57,906 nucleotides of DNA from an uncultured Clostridia bacterium (GTDB lineage: Bacteria > Bacillota > Clostridia > TANB77 > CAG-508), in NCBI GenBank assembly GCA_944390365.1, contig CALXPW010000001.1:1-57906 (forward strand). Reading direction: 5' to 3'. Shown in pieces: positions 26,011 to 34,468 of this stretch (position 1 is the first letter of the stretch; every line of letters begins with the position of its first letter). The notes under the pieces were generated by a model. It did not search any database. It had not been told where the DNA came from and saw only the letters and a program-made list of their open reading frames with translations. The translations under genes were made by a program, and so were the position numbers.

Positions 26011-27864
26011 CCCTATTGCATGGAATGGACAAGACCTAATACACGTCGTACACTTAATACATTTTTCCTGATTTATATGCCTTATTTCTCTTCCTTCTCC
26101 TTCTATTGCATTTACTGGACAATTTCTTTGGCATAATCCACAAGCTTTGCATTTTTCTGGGTCTATTTCTATTCTAGATAATGCCTTACATTCCATTGCC
26201 TTGCATTCTTTTTCTATAGCATGTTGTCTAAACTCTTCTCTAAAGTATTTTAAAGTGCTTATTACTGGATTTGGTGCACTTTGTCCTAATCCACATATAC
26301 TAGCCTTTTTTATATTTACTGCTAATTTTTCTAGCCTGTATATGTCGTATTCGTCACCTTCACCACTAGTTAATTTTTCTAGTATTTCTAGCATTCTTTT
26401 GGTTCCTATTCTACATGGTGTACATTTTCCACAACTTTCGCTTACTGTAAATTGTAAATAGAATTTTGCTAAGCATACCATACATTTTGTGTCATCCATT
26501 ACAATTAGTCCACCTGAGCCCATCATTGAACCTATTTCTTTTAATGATTCATAATCTATTGGTGTGTCTAAGTGCTCTTTTGGTATACAGCCTCCTGATG
26601 GTCCTCCTGTTTGTGCTGCTTTAAATTCTCTACCATTTGGTATTCCTCCACCAATGTCAAATACTATTTCTCTTAAGGTTGTTCCCATTGGAACTTCAAC
26701 TAGCCCTACATTATTTACATTTCCACCTAGAGCAAATACTTTTGTTCCTTTTGAATTTGCTGTACCTATTGATGAATACCATTCTGCACCTTTTAGAATA
26801 ATTTGAGCTATATTTGAATATGTTTCTACATTATTTATTAAGGTTGGACATCCCCACAAACCAGATTGCGCTGGATATGGTGGTTTTACCCTTGGTTGAC
26901 CTCTACGTCCCTCTATTGACTCTAAAAGTGCTGTTTCCTCTCCACAAACGAAAGCTCCTGCTCCTAGTCTTATTTCTATATCGAAATTGAAGTTAGTACC
27001 AAATATGTTTTTTCCAAGTATTCCATATTCTCGTGCTTGATTTATTGCTATTTTTAGTCTTTGTACTGCTATTGGATATTCAGCTCTTACGTATATATAT
27101 CCTTTTTCTGCACCCACTGCATATCCAGCTATTTCCATTGCCTCTAGTACAGCATGTGGGTCTCCTTCTAGTATGCTTCTATCCATAAATGCACCAGGGT
27201 CTCCCTCATCTGCATTGCAGACTACATATTTTGTATCTCCTTTCGCATCTCTTGTAGCTCTCCATTTTTTACCTGTTGGGAAGCCGGCTCCACCTCTTCC
27301 TCTAAGTCCTGATTTATCTACTATTTCTATTACTTCATCTGGTGACATTTCTATTAACACTCTAGCTAAAGCTCTATATCCATCAAAAGCTATGTATTCA
27401 TCTATTTCTTCTGGATTGATAACACCACAATTTTTTAGTGCAATTCTTTTTTGCTTTTTATAAAAGTTTAGGTCATCTAATTTCATAACCTTTTTTCCAT
27501 CTATATCTTTGCACAATAGCCTTTCTACTACTTTACCTTCCATTATGTGTGATTTTATAATTTCTTCACAATCTTCTGGTTTTACCATTGCATAAAAGGT
27601 ATCTTCTGGACGTATTATAACAATAGGTCCTTTTGCACAAAGTCCAAAGCATCCTGTTTTTATAACACGTACATTGGTTAAATTATTTTCTTCAACTAAT
27701 CTTTTAAAATTTTCTAATATTTGTGGTGATTTTGAAGAAGTACATCCAGTTCCATTGCAAACCAAGATGTGTTTTTCTCTTGTATCTGCATTTGTGTTTC
27801 TTCTTAAATCCAATTCAATTCTTTTTTCCGATCTAATTTTATTTAATTCTTCTATAGTCTTCAT
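26008..27864 (-). CDS. hydB: [FeFe]-hydrogenase NADH-binding flavoprotein subunit (HydB, NuoF-like)
   Basis: Diaphorase subunit that binds FMN and NAD(H) and passes electrons through iron-sulfur clusters. An N-terminal thioredoxin-like [2Fe-2S] domain (CNGTGCTSS...CFGLCAKGP) precedes the NuoF body with GRGGAGFPTGKKW, CNADEGDPGAFMDRS and GAGAFVCGEETAL. The NuoF [4Fe-4S] motif ESCGKCTPCRIG follows. Two C-terminal ferredoxin clusters (CKACGLCQRNCP, CIKCTTCIRSCP) complete the HydB layout. The 618-residue length is typical. It lies between hydC and the GNAT gene. Confidence 0.94.
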   Translation of the reverse strand: MKTIEELNKIRSEKRIELDLRRNTNADTREKHILVCNGTGCTSSKSPQILENFKRLVEENNLTNVRVIKTGCFGLCAKGPIVIIRPEDTFYAMVKPEDCEEIIKSHIMEGKVVERLLCKDIDGKKVMKLDDLNFYKKQKRIALKNCGVINPEEIDEYIAFDGYRALARVLIEMSPDEVIEIVDKSGLRGRGGAGFPTGKKWRATRDAKGDTKYVVCNADEGDPGAFMDRSILEGDPHAVLEAMEIAGYAVGAEKGYIYVRAEYPIAVQRLKIAINQAREYGILGKNIFGTNFNFDIEIRLGAGAFVCGEETALLESIEGRRGQPRVKPPYPAQSGLWGCPTLINNVETYSNIAQIILKGAEWYSSIGTANSKGTKVFALGGNVNNVGLVEVPMGTTLREIVFDIGGGIPNGREFKAAQTGGPSGGCIPKEHLDTPIDYESLKEIGSMMGSGGLIVMDDTKCMVCLAKFYLQFTVSESCGKCTPCRIGTKRMLEILEKLTSGEGDEYDIYRLEKLAVNIKKASICGLGQSAPNPVISTLKYFREEFRQHAIEKECKAMECKALSRIEIDPEKCKACGLCQRNCPVNAIEGEGREIRHINQEKCIKCTTCIRSCPFHAIG

Positions 27865-27913
27865 TTAAGACCTCCTTTTGATTTACTAGTATTTAAATCT
27901 TTTTATAACACTT

Positions 27914-28038
27914 AACTTGAAAAATAATTAGTATATTGCTAGGCGAAATTTAACAAAAACACCAGAATCGTACTTTGTGTACGATGAGGATTTTTTGTTA
28001 AATTTCAACAACGCAAGATGCTGATTATTTTTCAAGTT
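27914..28038. repeat. nested palindromic element, family A copy 4
   Basis: 15-bp perfect outer arms (27914-27928 with 28024-28038), the right one being the last codons and stop of hydC. The middle stem is 15 bp perfect (27945-27959 with 27992-28006). The apical stem is ATCGTAC/GTACGAT, a compensated change relative to copy 3. Loop words are CTAGGC, CACCAGA, GAGGA and AACAACGCAAG. Confidence 0.85.
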
Positions 28039-28501
28039 CGTCTAAAACCTCATCAAGCTTTTTAACTGTAGCATGACCATAAACCTCATCATTTACTGTA
28101 AATACTGGTGCAATTCCACAGGCTCCTACACATCTTGTTGTATCTATAGAGTATTTTCCATCTGCACTTGTTTTACCCTCTTCTAAATTTAATCTTTCTT
28201 TTAATCTATCTAATATTGATTGTGAACCCTTTACAAAGCATGCTGTTCCTAAACAAACCGAAATATTATATTTTCCTTTAGGTTCTAATGTAAATCTTGC
28301 ATAAAAAGTTATTACACCATATATTTCTGCCATTGGAATTCCTAAATATTTTGATATTTCCATTTGAGCAACTTTTGGTATATAACCATATTTTTCTTGT
28401 ACATCATTTAAAATTTGTATAAGATTGTCCTTTTCTTGCTTATATGGACTCATAATTTCTTTTACTTCTTCTCTAATTTTGTTTTCCACACATTCACACA
28501 T
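28025..28501 (-). CDS. hydC: [FeFe]-hydrogenase NuoE-like subunit (HydC)
   Basis: Thioredoxin-fold [2Fe-2S] protein of the NuoE/HydC family. It has the helical N-terminal part (YGYIPKVAQMEISKYLGIP), ITFYARF, and the four cluster Cys in CLGTACFVKGS and CVGACGIAPVF. The 158-residue length is standard. It is the first gene of the hydC-hydB-GNAT-hydA operon, with a strong promoter at 28580-28608 and an inverted repeat in its leader. Confidence 0.94.
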   Translation of the reverse strand: MCECVENKIREEVKEIMSPYKQEKDNLIQILNDVQEKYGYIPKVAQMEISKYLGIPMAEIYGVITFYARFTLEPKGKYNISVCLGTACFVKGSQSILDRLKERLNLEEGKTSADGKYSIDTTRCVGACGIAPVFTVNDEVYGHATVKKLDEVLDELEK

Positions 28502-28531
28502 TTTGCACTACTTCCTTTCTTATAAGGCTAT

Positions 28532-28557
28532 ACAATTCCTACATACAAGTGAATTGT
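28532..28557. promoter_or_regulatory. inverted repeat in the hydC leader
   Basis: ACAATTC (28532-28538) and GAATTGT (28551-28557) form an inverted repeat with a 12-bp spacer, just downstream of the hydC promoter. It could be an operator for a dimeric regulator or an RNA hairpin; it does not match the Rex consensus that I know. Confidence 0.4.
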
Positions 28558-28579
28558 ACTCTCTTAATTATATGTTTGT

Positions 28580-28608
28580 ATTATATCAAATAGATTGATT
28601 TTGTACAA
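28580..28608 (-). promoter_or_regulatory. sigma-A promoter of hydCB-GNAT-hydA
   Basis: Minus strand TTGTAC (28608-28603), 17-bp spacer, TATAAT (28585-28580). Confidence 0.8.
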
Positions 28609-28631
28609 TGAATTTTCGACATTTTTTTAAT

Positions 28632-28660
28632 TTGACACATTATGTTTACCGTGCTATAAT
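28632..28660 (+). promoter_or_regulatory. consensus sigma-A promoter of the 28744 gene
   Basis: TTGACA (28632-28637), 17-bp spacer, TATAAT (28655-28660): a full consensus match, divergent from the hyd promoter. Confidence 0.85.
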
Positions 28661-28743
28661 AATATCGTAGTATAAATTTATATTTCATACTATCCTACTA
28701 ATTGTGGGATAAAATCAATCTAGCTGAAAGGAGATTGTATTGT

Positions 28744-29148
28744 ATGAAAATGGTGAAACGGTTAGCGTTTAGTTTGTTTATTGTACTTTTTCTTATTGCC
28801 GCTGGATATGCTTATTATCTGATAAGTAATAACCAAGAATATTCAAACACAGCGCAATACACTAACGAATACACCCAAGTTCAAGGTACTGTGCTTTCCA
28901 AAGAGCATACGGACTTGGAACAAATTCGTAAACAGCATTGGACACTAGGGGGTACTCGCTTAGTACCTCAGATTATTGCCCCTGAGTCCTATCGTGTAAC
29001 CATCAGTTATGGAGATTTAACTACCACTATAGATTCTATGAATCTTTACAGCCAAGTCGAAGTTGGTAGTGTAATCGATATAACATTACACCAAGTTTAT
29101 GATCGAAACCATAACTTGGTGGAACAATACTTAGAACTTCCTCAATAG
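28744..29148 (+). CDS. hypothetical exported or membrane-anchored protein
   Basis: A 134-residue protein with a basic start, a single hydrophobic segment (about residues 5-24) and a small extracytoplasmic domain rich in beta-prone segments. The segments TLGGTRLVPQIIAPESYRV and SYGDLTTTIDSMNL look like a compact beta fold. I do not recognise a family. The start ATG 28744 has AAAGGAG upstream. Codon use differs from the neighbours (CGG, CTC-like and GCC/CCC-ending codons) and the local GC is higher, so it is a candidate for recent transfer. It has its own promoter and terminator. It holds the only in-frame CGG that does not coincide with a frame change. Confidence 0.7.
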   Translation: MKMVKRLAFSLFIVLFLIAAGYAYYLISNNQEYSNTAQYTNEYTQVQGTVLSKEHTDLEQIRKQHWTLGGTRLVPQIIAPESYRVTISYGDLTTTIDSMNLYSQVEVGSVIDITLHQVYDRNHNLVEQYLELPQ

Positions 29149-29152
29149 CAAA

Positions 29153-29200
29153 AAAACAAGAGTTGATATAAGCTAATAGCCTATTTCAACTCTCGTTTTT
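29153..29200. terminator. terminator after the 28744 gene
   Basis: ACAAGAGTTGA pairs with TCAACTCT around a loop of about 20 nt, followed by GTTTTT. It abuts the stop of the convergent DUF3048 gene. Confidence 0.75.
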
Positions 29201-29204
29201 ATAT

Positions 29205-30242
29205 TTATTCTTCAATTGTAATATCGGCATCTATTGGGCAAATTTGTATAAATGTTTTTCCATCATTTACATTTATTTCATTTCCTTCTAAATCTCTATA
29301 AACTGTTTGACCACTTCTTGATGTTTTGTCACAAGTAATTTCTATTGCCTTACCATTTGTAATATAGTATCCATCAAGTTCTTTTATATTATCTAATGTT
29401 TGTCTACCTTTACCAGAACCGTCATCTAATGTTGAATTTCTTGCTTTTTCTATAATTATATTTTTTGTTGTTACAGTTTTTCCTGTATCCCAGTCTACTT
29501 GTTTTTCTCCTCTAGAATAACGTACATATTCTTTTAAATCTTCATCATATTCATATTTTACAACATTTCCTGCTGAATATGGTATTGTTATAGTATTTAC
29601 TGTTTCTCCATCTTCTAGTTCTACTTCATCTACGACATAATTTAATACATTATCCTTATTTTTCCAAGTTCTGTATCCTTCTCTATTGGCTATTTCTAAT
29701 ATAGCATCTGTACTTGTTACTGCATTATGAGGTGCATACTTATCACTTACTCTCCAAAAATCTGTTGAACTTTCATAAATTCCATTTATATTGTTTACTC
29801 CAAGTGAAGCAATATCTGATTGTGCTTGTGGGCTCCAACCATAATGTACATATATTGCGTCATTTTCCAATGCATAGTCTAGGAAATAATGTCTTGCACT
29901 ACGTATTGGTCCTATTTTATCTAAATCTTTATCTTGAAGGATTAACATCAATCTAGATTCTCCACCCTCAACAATAATTTCATATATTATATCTGCTTCT
30001 AAAAGACCTGCCTGTGGCATTGCATTTATATTATTATCTATCATTACTGCTATTGGCCTAGAGTCGCCAGATAGTGTTTTTGGCTCCTTTATAGCTATAG
30101 GCTCTTCTTCAATTTCTTCATTTGTAGAATTTGTGTTTGCTTCCTGCACATCATTATTATTAAACATTTTTAGTACAAGCAAACCTCCTGCAATTAGTAT
30201 TAAAATAATAAGTATAACAACAAATATCTTTGTTCCCTTCAC
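29205..30242 (-). CDS. DUF3048 domain protein (YerB-like), membrane anchored
   Basis: An N-terminal membrane segment (about 5-27) is followed by an acidic linker and the two-part DUF3048 domain. It shows RPIAVMIDNNINAMPQAGL, EGGESRLMLI, IGPIRSARHYFLDYA, YVHYGWSPQA and the C-terminal YITNGKAIEITC. The 345-residue length is typical. Family members such as YerB are predicted extracytoplasmic proteins of unknown function. It is the last gene of the pdaA-yqfC-yqfD-ybeY row. Confidence 0.85.
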   Translation of the reverse strand: MKGTKIFVVILIILILIAGGLLVLKMFNNNDVQEANTNSTNEEIEEEPIAIKEPKTLSGDSRPIAVMIDNNINAMPQAGLLEADIIYEIIVEGGESRLMLILQDKDLDKIGPIRSARHYFLDYALENDAIYVHYGWSPQAQSDIASLGVNNINGIYESSTDFWRVSDKYAPHNAVTSTDAILEIANREGYRTWKNKDNVLNYVVDEVELEDGETVNTITIPYSAGNVVKYEYDEDLKEYVRYSRGEKQVDWDTGKTVTTKNIIIEKARNSTLDDGSGKGRQTLDNIKELDGYYITNGKAIEITCDKTSRSGQTVYRDLEGNEINVNDGKTFIQICPIDADITIEE

Positions 30243-30285
30243 TCTTGTTCACTCCTTATTTTTAACCTTAATTTTCTATATTAGT

Positions 30286-31596
30286 CTACATTTGCATAGT
30301 CGTAATTCCCAAAGCTATTCCATATAAAATTAGGACTAAAATAATACCTATACATGCACTAAAAATTACTTCTGAAAGCTTATGTGCCTTTGCCTCAATT
30401 CTACTTGCAGATACTAGTATAGCAAGCACTAATGATAATGTAATAATTATTGTATTAACTATATTTCTTGAACTTTGTGTAACAATCCATATAATTGTAT
30501 TTGCAGCAAATGCTAGGGTTGTAAATCCACTTGGTATAAATTTATGGTTTAGCCCTTTATGCTTATTAGTTCTTGCCATTGCAATAAGTGATAAAATAGC
30601 AATAACGACCACAACAAGTACCGAAAACGCTAAATGCACTGGTGAATTTATTACATTATTAATAAAGTTTAAACCTATGTCACTAATTTTGTCAAAAAAT
30701 AAAAAGTAAGCTACAATTATAGCATTTATTGCAGTAATTACTACTCCCCCTGCAGCAACATCTTTTGCAATTTTTGCCTTAGGATGATAAACATCTACAT
30801 ACAAATCAACTACAGTTTCTATTGCTGTATTAACCATTTCTGCAAATAGTATTAATATTATAGTGAATAAGAAACATAAAAATTCAGCTCTATTTAAATC
30901 AAAAAACAAACTAACAATTACAACTAAAATTGCAAGAACAAGTTGTATTTTTATGTTTCTTTGTGTTGTTGTTGCATATATAATTCCATCTATTGCATTT
31001 TTCCAAGCATCTAAAAAATTGCTATTAGTAGTTTTCTTTTCTTCTTTTTTTTCTTGCTCTTCTATTTTTTCTAATTCTTCTTCACTTTTTTTTTGACTTG
31101 TCTCTCTTTTTATTCCAAGTTCGTTTAAAACTTCTTCCTCTTTTGCCCTCATTACTTTCTTGTCATTTTCTTCAATGTGGTCATATCCCATCAAGTGATA
31201 GAAGCCATGCACTACCATGTATGCGAGTTCTCTTTCAAAGCTATGTCCATATTCTTCTGCTTGTTCATATACTCTTGGAATAGAGATAACTATGTCTCCT
31301 AGAATATCTCCTTCTTCATTCACATCATTATTTTTAAAGTTTTCTTTTATAAAATTATCTAGTTCATCTTTTTCAAACATAGGAAAAGAAAGCACATCAG
31401 TTGGTCTATCTATGTTCCTATATTGCCTATTTAGTTTTTCAATTTCCTCTGGATTCGTTAAAGTCACACTCATATATAAGTTGGTTTTATCTAGTTTTTC
31501 CTTCTTAAAACACGTATCTACGACCTGTTTAATTGTACTTTCATATTTTTGTTTCTTTTCTAAGTTTTTATATATTATTTCGCAATTCTCTTTCAT
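30286..31596 (-). CDS. ybeY: fusion: YbeY rRNA endoribonuclease + DgkA-type lipid kinase + PAP2-like domain
   Basis: Three parts are visible in one frame. Residues 1-165 are YbeY with the zinc motif HGFYHLMGYDH. An E/K-rich linker (about 166-195) follows. Residues 196-300 match the undecaprenol/diacylglycerol kinase family with AEMVNTAIETVVDLY and AKDVAAGGVV. Residues 305-436 form a membrane domain with PSGFTTLAFAANT and SRIEAKAHKLSEVI, resembling PAP2 phosphatase motifs PSGH and SR-x5-H-x3-D, but with the first His replaced by Phe and the Asp by Glu. YbeY and DgkA are adjacent separate genes in B. subtilis; here they are joined. Phosphatase activity is doubtful given the lost residues. Confidence 0.85.
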   Translation of the reverse strand: MKENCEIIYKNLEKKQKYESTIKQVVDTCFKKEKLDKTNLYMSVTLTNPEEIEKLNRQYRNIDRPTDVLSFPMFEKDELDNFIKENFKNNDVNEEGDILGDIVISIPRVYEQAEEYGHSFERELAYMVVHGFYHLMGYDHIEENDKKVMRAKEEEVLNELGIKRETSQKKSEEELEKIEEQEKKEEKKTTNSNFLDAWKNAIDGIIYATTTQRNIKIQLVLAILVVIVSLFFDLNRAEFLCFLFTIILILFAEMVNTAIETVVDLYVDVYHPKAKIAKDVAAGGVVITAINAIIVAYFLFFDKISDIGLNFINNVINSPVHLAFSVLVVVVIAILSLIAMARTNKHKGLNHKFIPSGFTTLAFAANTIIWIVTQSSRNIVNTIIITLSLVLAILVSASRIEAKAHKLSEVIFSACIGIILVLILYGIALGITTMQM

Positions 31597-31614
31597 ACCA
31601 AATTCCTTTTACTT

Positions 31615-32841
31615 TTATACTGCTTCTTGTTTTACTTTTTCTAGTCTCTTCTCTTTTGCAATTTTAGTATATTTTCCCTCTGATACGTATGAGTTACGTA
31701 AGTTTCTCATAACACCTAGTTCTACTAGTTTGTGTTTATAAAATGCTATTATTTTAAAGTATTTATTTTCATTTGTAGAAACTTTTTCTAAATCGCTCTT
31801 TATAAATAGTATTTCTTTTTGTTTTACATATTCGTCATAATCTTTATCTTTAAGTTCTTCAACCTTTTTATACTTATCCCAGAATTTTTTGTATTCTTCT
31901 CTTTGCGCTGGTTTTTCCCAATATATTTTTGTACTTAATAATTTAACATTATATTCTTCTATTATTCTTATTAAAAGTGAATATGCTTTTTCTTGTTTAC
32001 GCAATACCTTAGTATCTACTATTAAGCTTCTTGCATCTTTTAAAAGTTTTATATAACATTGTTCTGCAACTACAAGTGGAAGACTATGCGTAAATAGTTT
32101 TCTACTTAATCCTAAAAGAATCAAATTCTTTTCTATTACATCGTTCTGGTCTAATTTTCCTACTGAAAATCTATCAAAGTTATCAAATTCATCTAAAATA
32201 TCTTTATATGTTTCGTTTTTCTCTATTTCGAATTTAATTGGTAGGATATTAGATATATATTCTTCTAATACTTTGAAAATTTTATTATATACCTCTTGCT
32301 TTTCTGCATCTGTAATATTGTCTGCTAATCTTATCGAATAATGTTTTAATAGTCCTTTATATAAAGATTCTGTTTCTGTGCAATAAAATCTTTTATATCT
32401 ATCTACTAATTTTTCTTTTTCTGTTAAAACATTTTGATAATCCAATCCAATTAAATAAAGTTGTTTTCTATATTTATATTCTGTGTAATTACTTTCTTTT
32501 AAATGTGTTACAACATAATATTGTGATAATGCTTCCTTTTCAAATTCTGTTGCAACATCATTTCTTACTTTTTTATATATTGAATCCATTATATATTTAT
32601 CTATTGCCTCTAAATATAAGGCATAAGTATCATCTAATTTTTTAGATAAAACTTCCTTTTTTTCTTGATCTTTTGCTATTTGCAAATTATCATAAACCTT
32701 TAGTATGTTATTCCTCTTTATTGATATCAACATACCATTAATTCCAATTTTTGTTGGTATAAATAATTTGTTTATTGTATTTGTAATTTTAGAGAAAAAT
32801 GTCTTTTCTGAATCATAAATTCTTAAACTTCTTTCTTCCAT
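31615..32841 (-). CDS. hypothetical protein in the yqf sporulation operon
   Basis: A 408-residue, largely helical, charged protein without signal peptide. Residues 30-50 are moderately hydrophobic (FIPTKIGINGMLISI) but not clearly transmembrane. It contains many K, E and Y residues and no catalytic motif I can name. It occupies the place between yqfD and ybeY where B. subtilis carries phoH and pgpH, 19 bp before ybeY and 50 bp after yqfD, so cotranscription is likely. The start ATG 32841 has GGAAGGA upstream. Function unknown. Confidence 0.6.
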   Translation of the reverse strand: MEERSLRIYDSEKTFFSKITNTINKLFIPTKIGINGMLISIKRNNILKVYDNLQIAKDQEKKEVLSKKLDDTYALYLEAIDKYIMDSIYKKVRNDVATEFEKEALSQYYVVTHLKESNYTEYKYRKQLYLIGLDYQNVLTEKEKLVDRYKRFYCTETESLYKGLLKHYSIRLADNITDAEKQEVYNKIFKVLEEYISNILPIKFEIEKNETYKDILDEFDNFDRFSVGKLDQNDVIEKNLILLGLSRKLFTHSLPLVVAEQCYIKLLKDARSLIVDTKVLRKQEKAYSLLIRIIEEYNVKLLSTKIYWEKPAQREEYKKFWDKYKKVEELKDKDYDEYVKQKEILFIKSDLEKVSTNENKYFKIIAFYKHKLVELGVMRNLRNSYVSEGKYTKIAKEKRLEKVKQEAV

Positions 32842-32891
32842 TTTATCCTTCCTTTCTCTTCATTAGTGTTTCTTAGATTGTAATTTTGTTT

Positions 32892-34073
32892 TTAAAAAAC
32901 TATTTTTTCTTTTATACCAATATTTTCTTTTACTTCATATGTAATTTCTACTTCTATGTAATCTGTTTCTGTTCTTACTTTTACTTGTTTATCTAAAATT
33001 TCTTTACCATCTATTTTTTCTTGTAGGCTTTCTTTTGCCCTATCTATGCCAATTTGTTTTGCCTCTTCAAAGCTATGTATAATTGACCTTTCTTCATATT
33101 CTTTATATGTATATTTTACAAGTTCAAATGGTAAATAAAAGTTTGAAAATAGTTTTAATTTTTTATTCTCCTCTATTGTATCATATTTTTGAAATTTTGG
33201 AAGACTTTTCGGCAAATTTATTTGAAAATTATTTATCTTTACGGAATAGCTATTTTCAGTCTGCCCTGTCTCTACTTTTTCCGTTTCTTTCAAATAAACT
33301 TTTTCTGTGGTTGTATACCAAACTTTCGCCTGAACTTCGGCCTGTGCGTGGACATATTGCTTTCCAGTATATTTTCCTTCCATCCACCCTGCAACTATAA
33401 TATCTCCATTTGTTACAATATCCCCCTCCTTTACTAGGGGAGTACCGTTTTGAGCGCTTACTTTTAAAATCATTGCATTTTTATCTGCTACTATATTGCA
33501 ATATTCATCATCATTTATAATTTCTGGTTTTTCATCTGCTTTTACGAGCTTAATTGTTGCATTTGTACCATCTATTTCTATGCCCACCCATGAAATATCA
33601 TCTCTTTCTAATCTAATTTTATTTATAACGGCTTTAGTATCTACTGCACCTTTGCGTTTTCCAATCTCCAATCCTTCACTTTTGGCAAGTTCTAAAATCT
33701 CTTCTTTTGGAATATCTATATCTCCTTCAATTTCTATATTCCAAATAAAATTTGATAAAATAATTATAGTCAATATTATTAATAGAAGAAAGATGAAAAA
33801 GAACTTTCTTTTTTTATATTTTTTTACAACAAATGGTAAGCCCTTTTTACTTTGAATTTTTATTTTGCATTTTGTTTTTTTGCAAATTTGTTTTAGCTTT
33901 TTAAAATCTTTTATATAAATACTTGCAAACACTTTTATAGAATTTTCCTTTTTTATATTCCATAAATCAATCTGCTTATTATTGCAAATATTTATAAACT
34001 GTTCTATATAGTATCCTTCAATTACAATATTTACATATCCTGATACATACTCTAAAAGCTTATTTGATTTCAA
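32892..34073 (-). CDS. yqfD: sporulation protein YqfD
   Basis: Membrane protein of the YqfD family, needed for efficient sporulation in B. subtilis (mother-cell, sigma-E regulon). The N-terminal part resembles the family opening (YVSGYVNIVIEGYYIEQFIN). One membrane segment follows the basic KKYKKRKFF (about 90-112). The large extracytoplasmic part includes GLEIGKRKGAVDT, SWVGIEIDGTNATIKLV and KEGDIVTNGDIIVAG. The start is TTG with GAGGAGG upstream. It follows yqfC. Confidence 0.92.
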   Translation of the reverse strand: MKSNKLLEYVSGYVNIVIEGYYIEQFINICNNKQIDLWNIKKENSIKVFASIYIKDFKKLKQICKKTKCKIKIQSKKGLPFVVKKYKKRKFFFIFLLLIILTIIILSNFIWNIEIEGDIDIPKEEILELAKSEGLEIGKRKGAVDTKAVINKIRLERDDISWVGIEIDGTNATIKLVKADEKPEIINDDEYCNIVADKNAMILKVSAQNGTPLVKEGDIVTNGDIIVAGWMEGKYTGKQYVHAQAEVQAKVWYTTTEKVYLKETEKVETGQTENSYSVKINNFQINLPKSLPKFQKYDTIEENKKLKLFSNFYLPFELVKYTYKEYEERSIIHSFEEAKQIGIDRAKESLQEKIDGKEILDKQVKVRTETDYIEVEITYEVKENIGIKEKIVF

Positions 34074-34137
34074 GGCTTTTCCTCCTCTTGTTTCTCTTAA
34101 TATTCCTTAAGATGAACGCTTATTAACAAGCTTTCGC

Positions 34138-34428
34138 TCATTTTGTTTTATCATCGTCACATATTTCTTCAAAGTCAATTCCTTCTATTTTTCCAGTTAC
34201 TAATAAGTCATCCGATGTCATTTCTTCTAAATTCAAATTAAAACCATTTATATTTATTATCCCAATATGTGTATTTACTCTAACAAAATAATCTTGATAC
34301 TCTAGTATTCCTTTATAATTTTCAATAAGTAGCCTCTCAAATCCAGTTATTGTAAGTTTAGGCTCATTAGTACTAAGTTCAACTGGAATCTCAAAAATCT
34401 CATCAAATTTTCTTGACTTTTTTCTCAT
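34138..34428 (-). CDS. yqfC: sporulation protein YqfC (YabP family)
   Basis: Small YabP/YqfC-family protein. It shows FEIPVELSTNEPKLTITG, LLIENYKGILEY and a C-terminal INGFNLNLEEMTSDDLLVTG, the family core. The open frame begins at 34485, but that part overlaps pdaA and has no ribosome binding site; ATG 34428 is preceded by AGAGGAT and gives 96 residues, the usual size. Paired with yqfD as in other spore formers. Confidence 0.88.
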   Translation of the reverse strand: MRKKSRKFDEIFEIPVELSTNEPKLTITGFERLLIENYKGILEYQDYFVRVNTHIGIININGFNLNLEEMTSDDLLVTGKIEGIDFEEICDDDKTK

Positions 34429-34468
34429 ACAATCACTTATCCTCTCTTCTTTGCAATTGGGGATGGGA

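Noticed and set aside
22331-28038. Family A elements as group II introns, riboswitches or known ribozymes
   Set aside because: No domain V-like hairpin, no ribozyme core words that I know, and they lie after genes rather than upstream; I cannot match them to a known class from memory.
28532-28557. Rex operator in front of the hydrogenase operon
   Set aside because: The inverted repeat ACAATTC-N12-GAATTGT does not match the TTGTGA-type Rex palindrome; only an unspecified operator or hairpin can be claimed.
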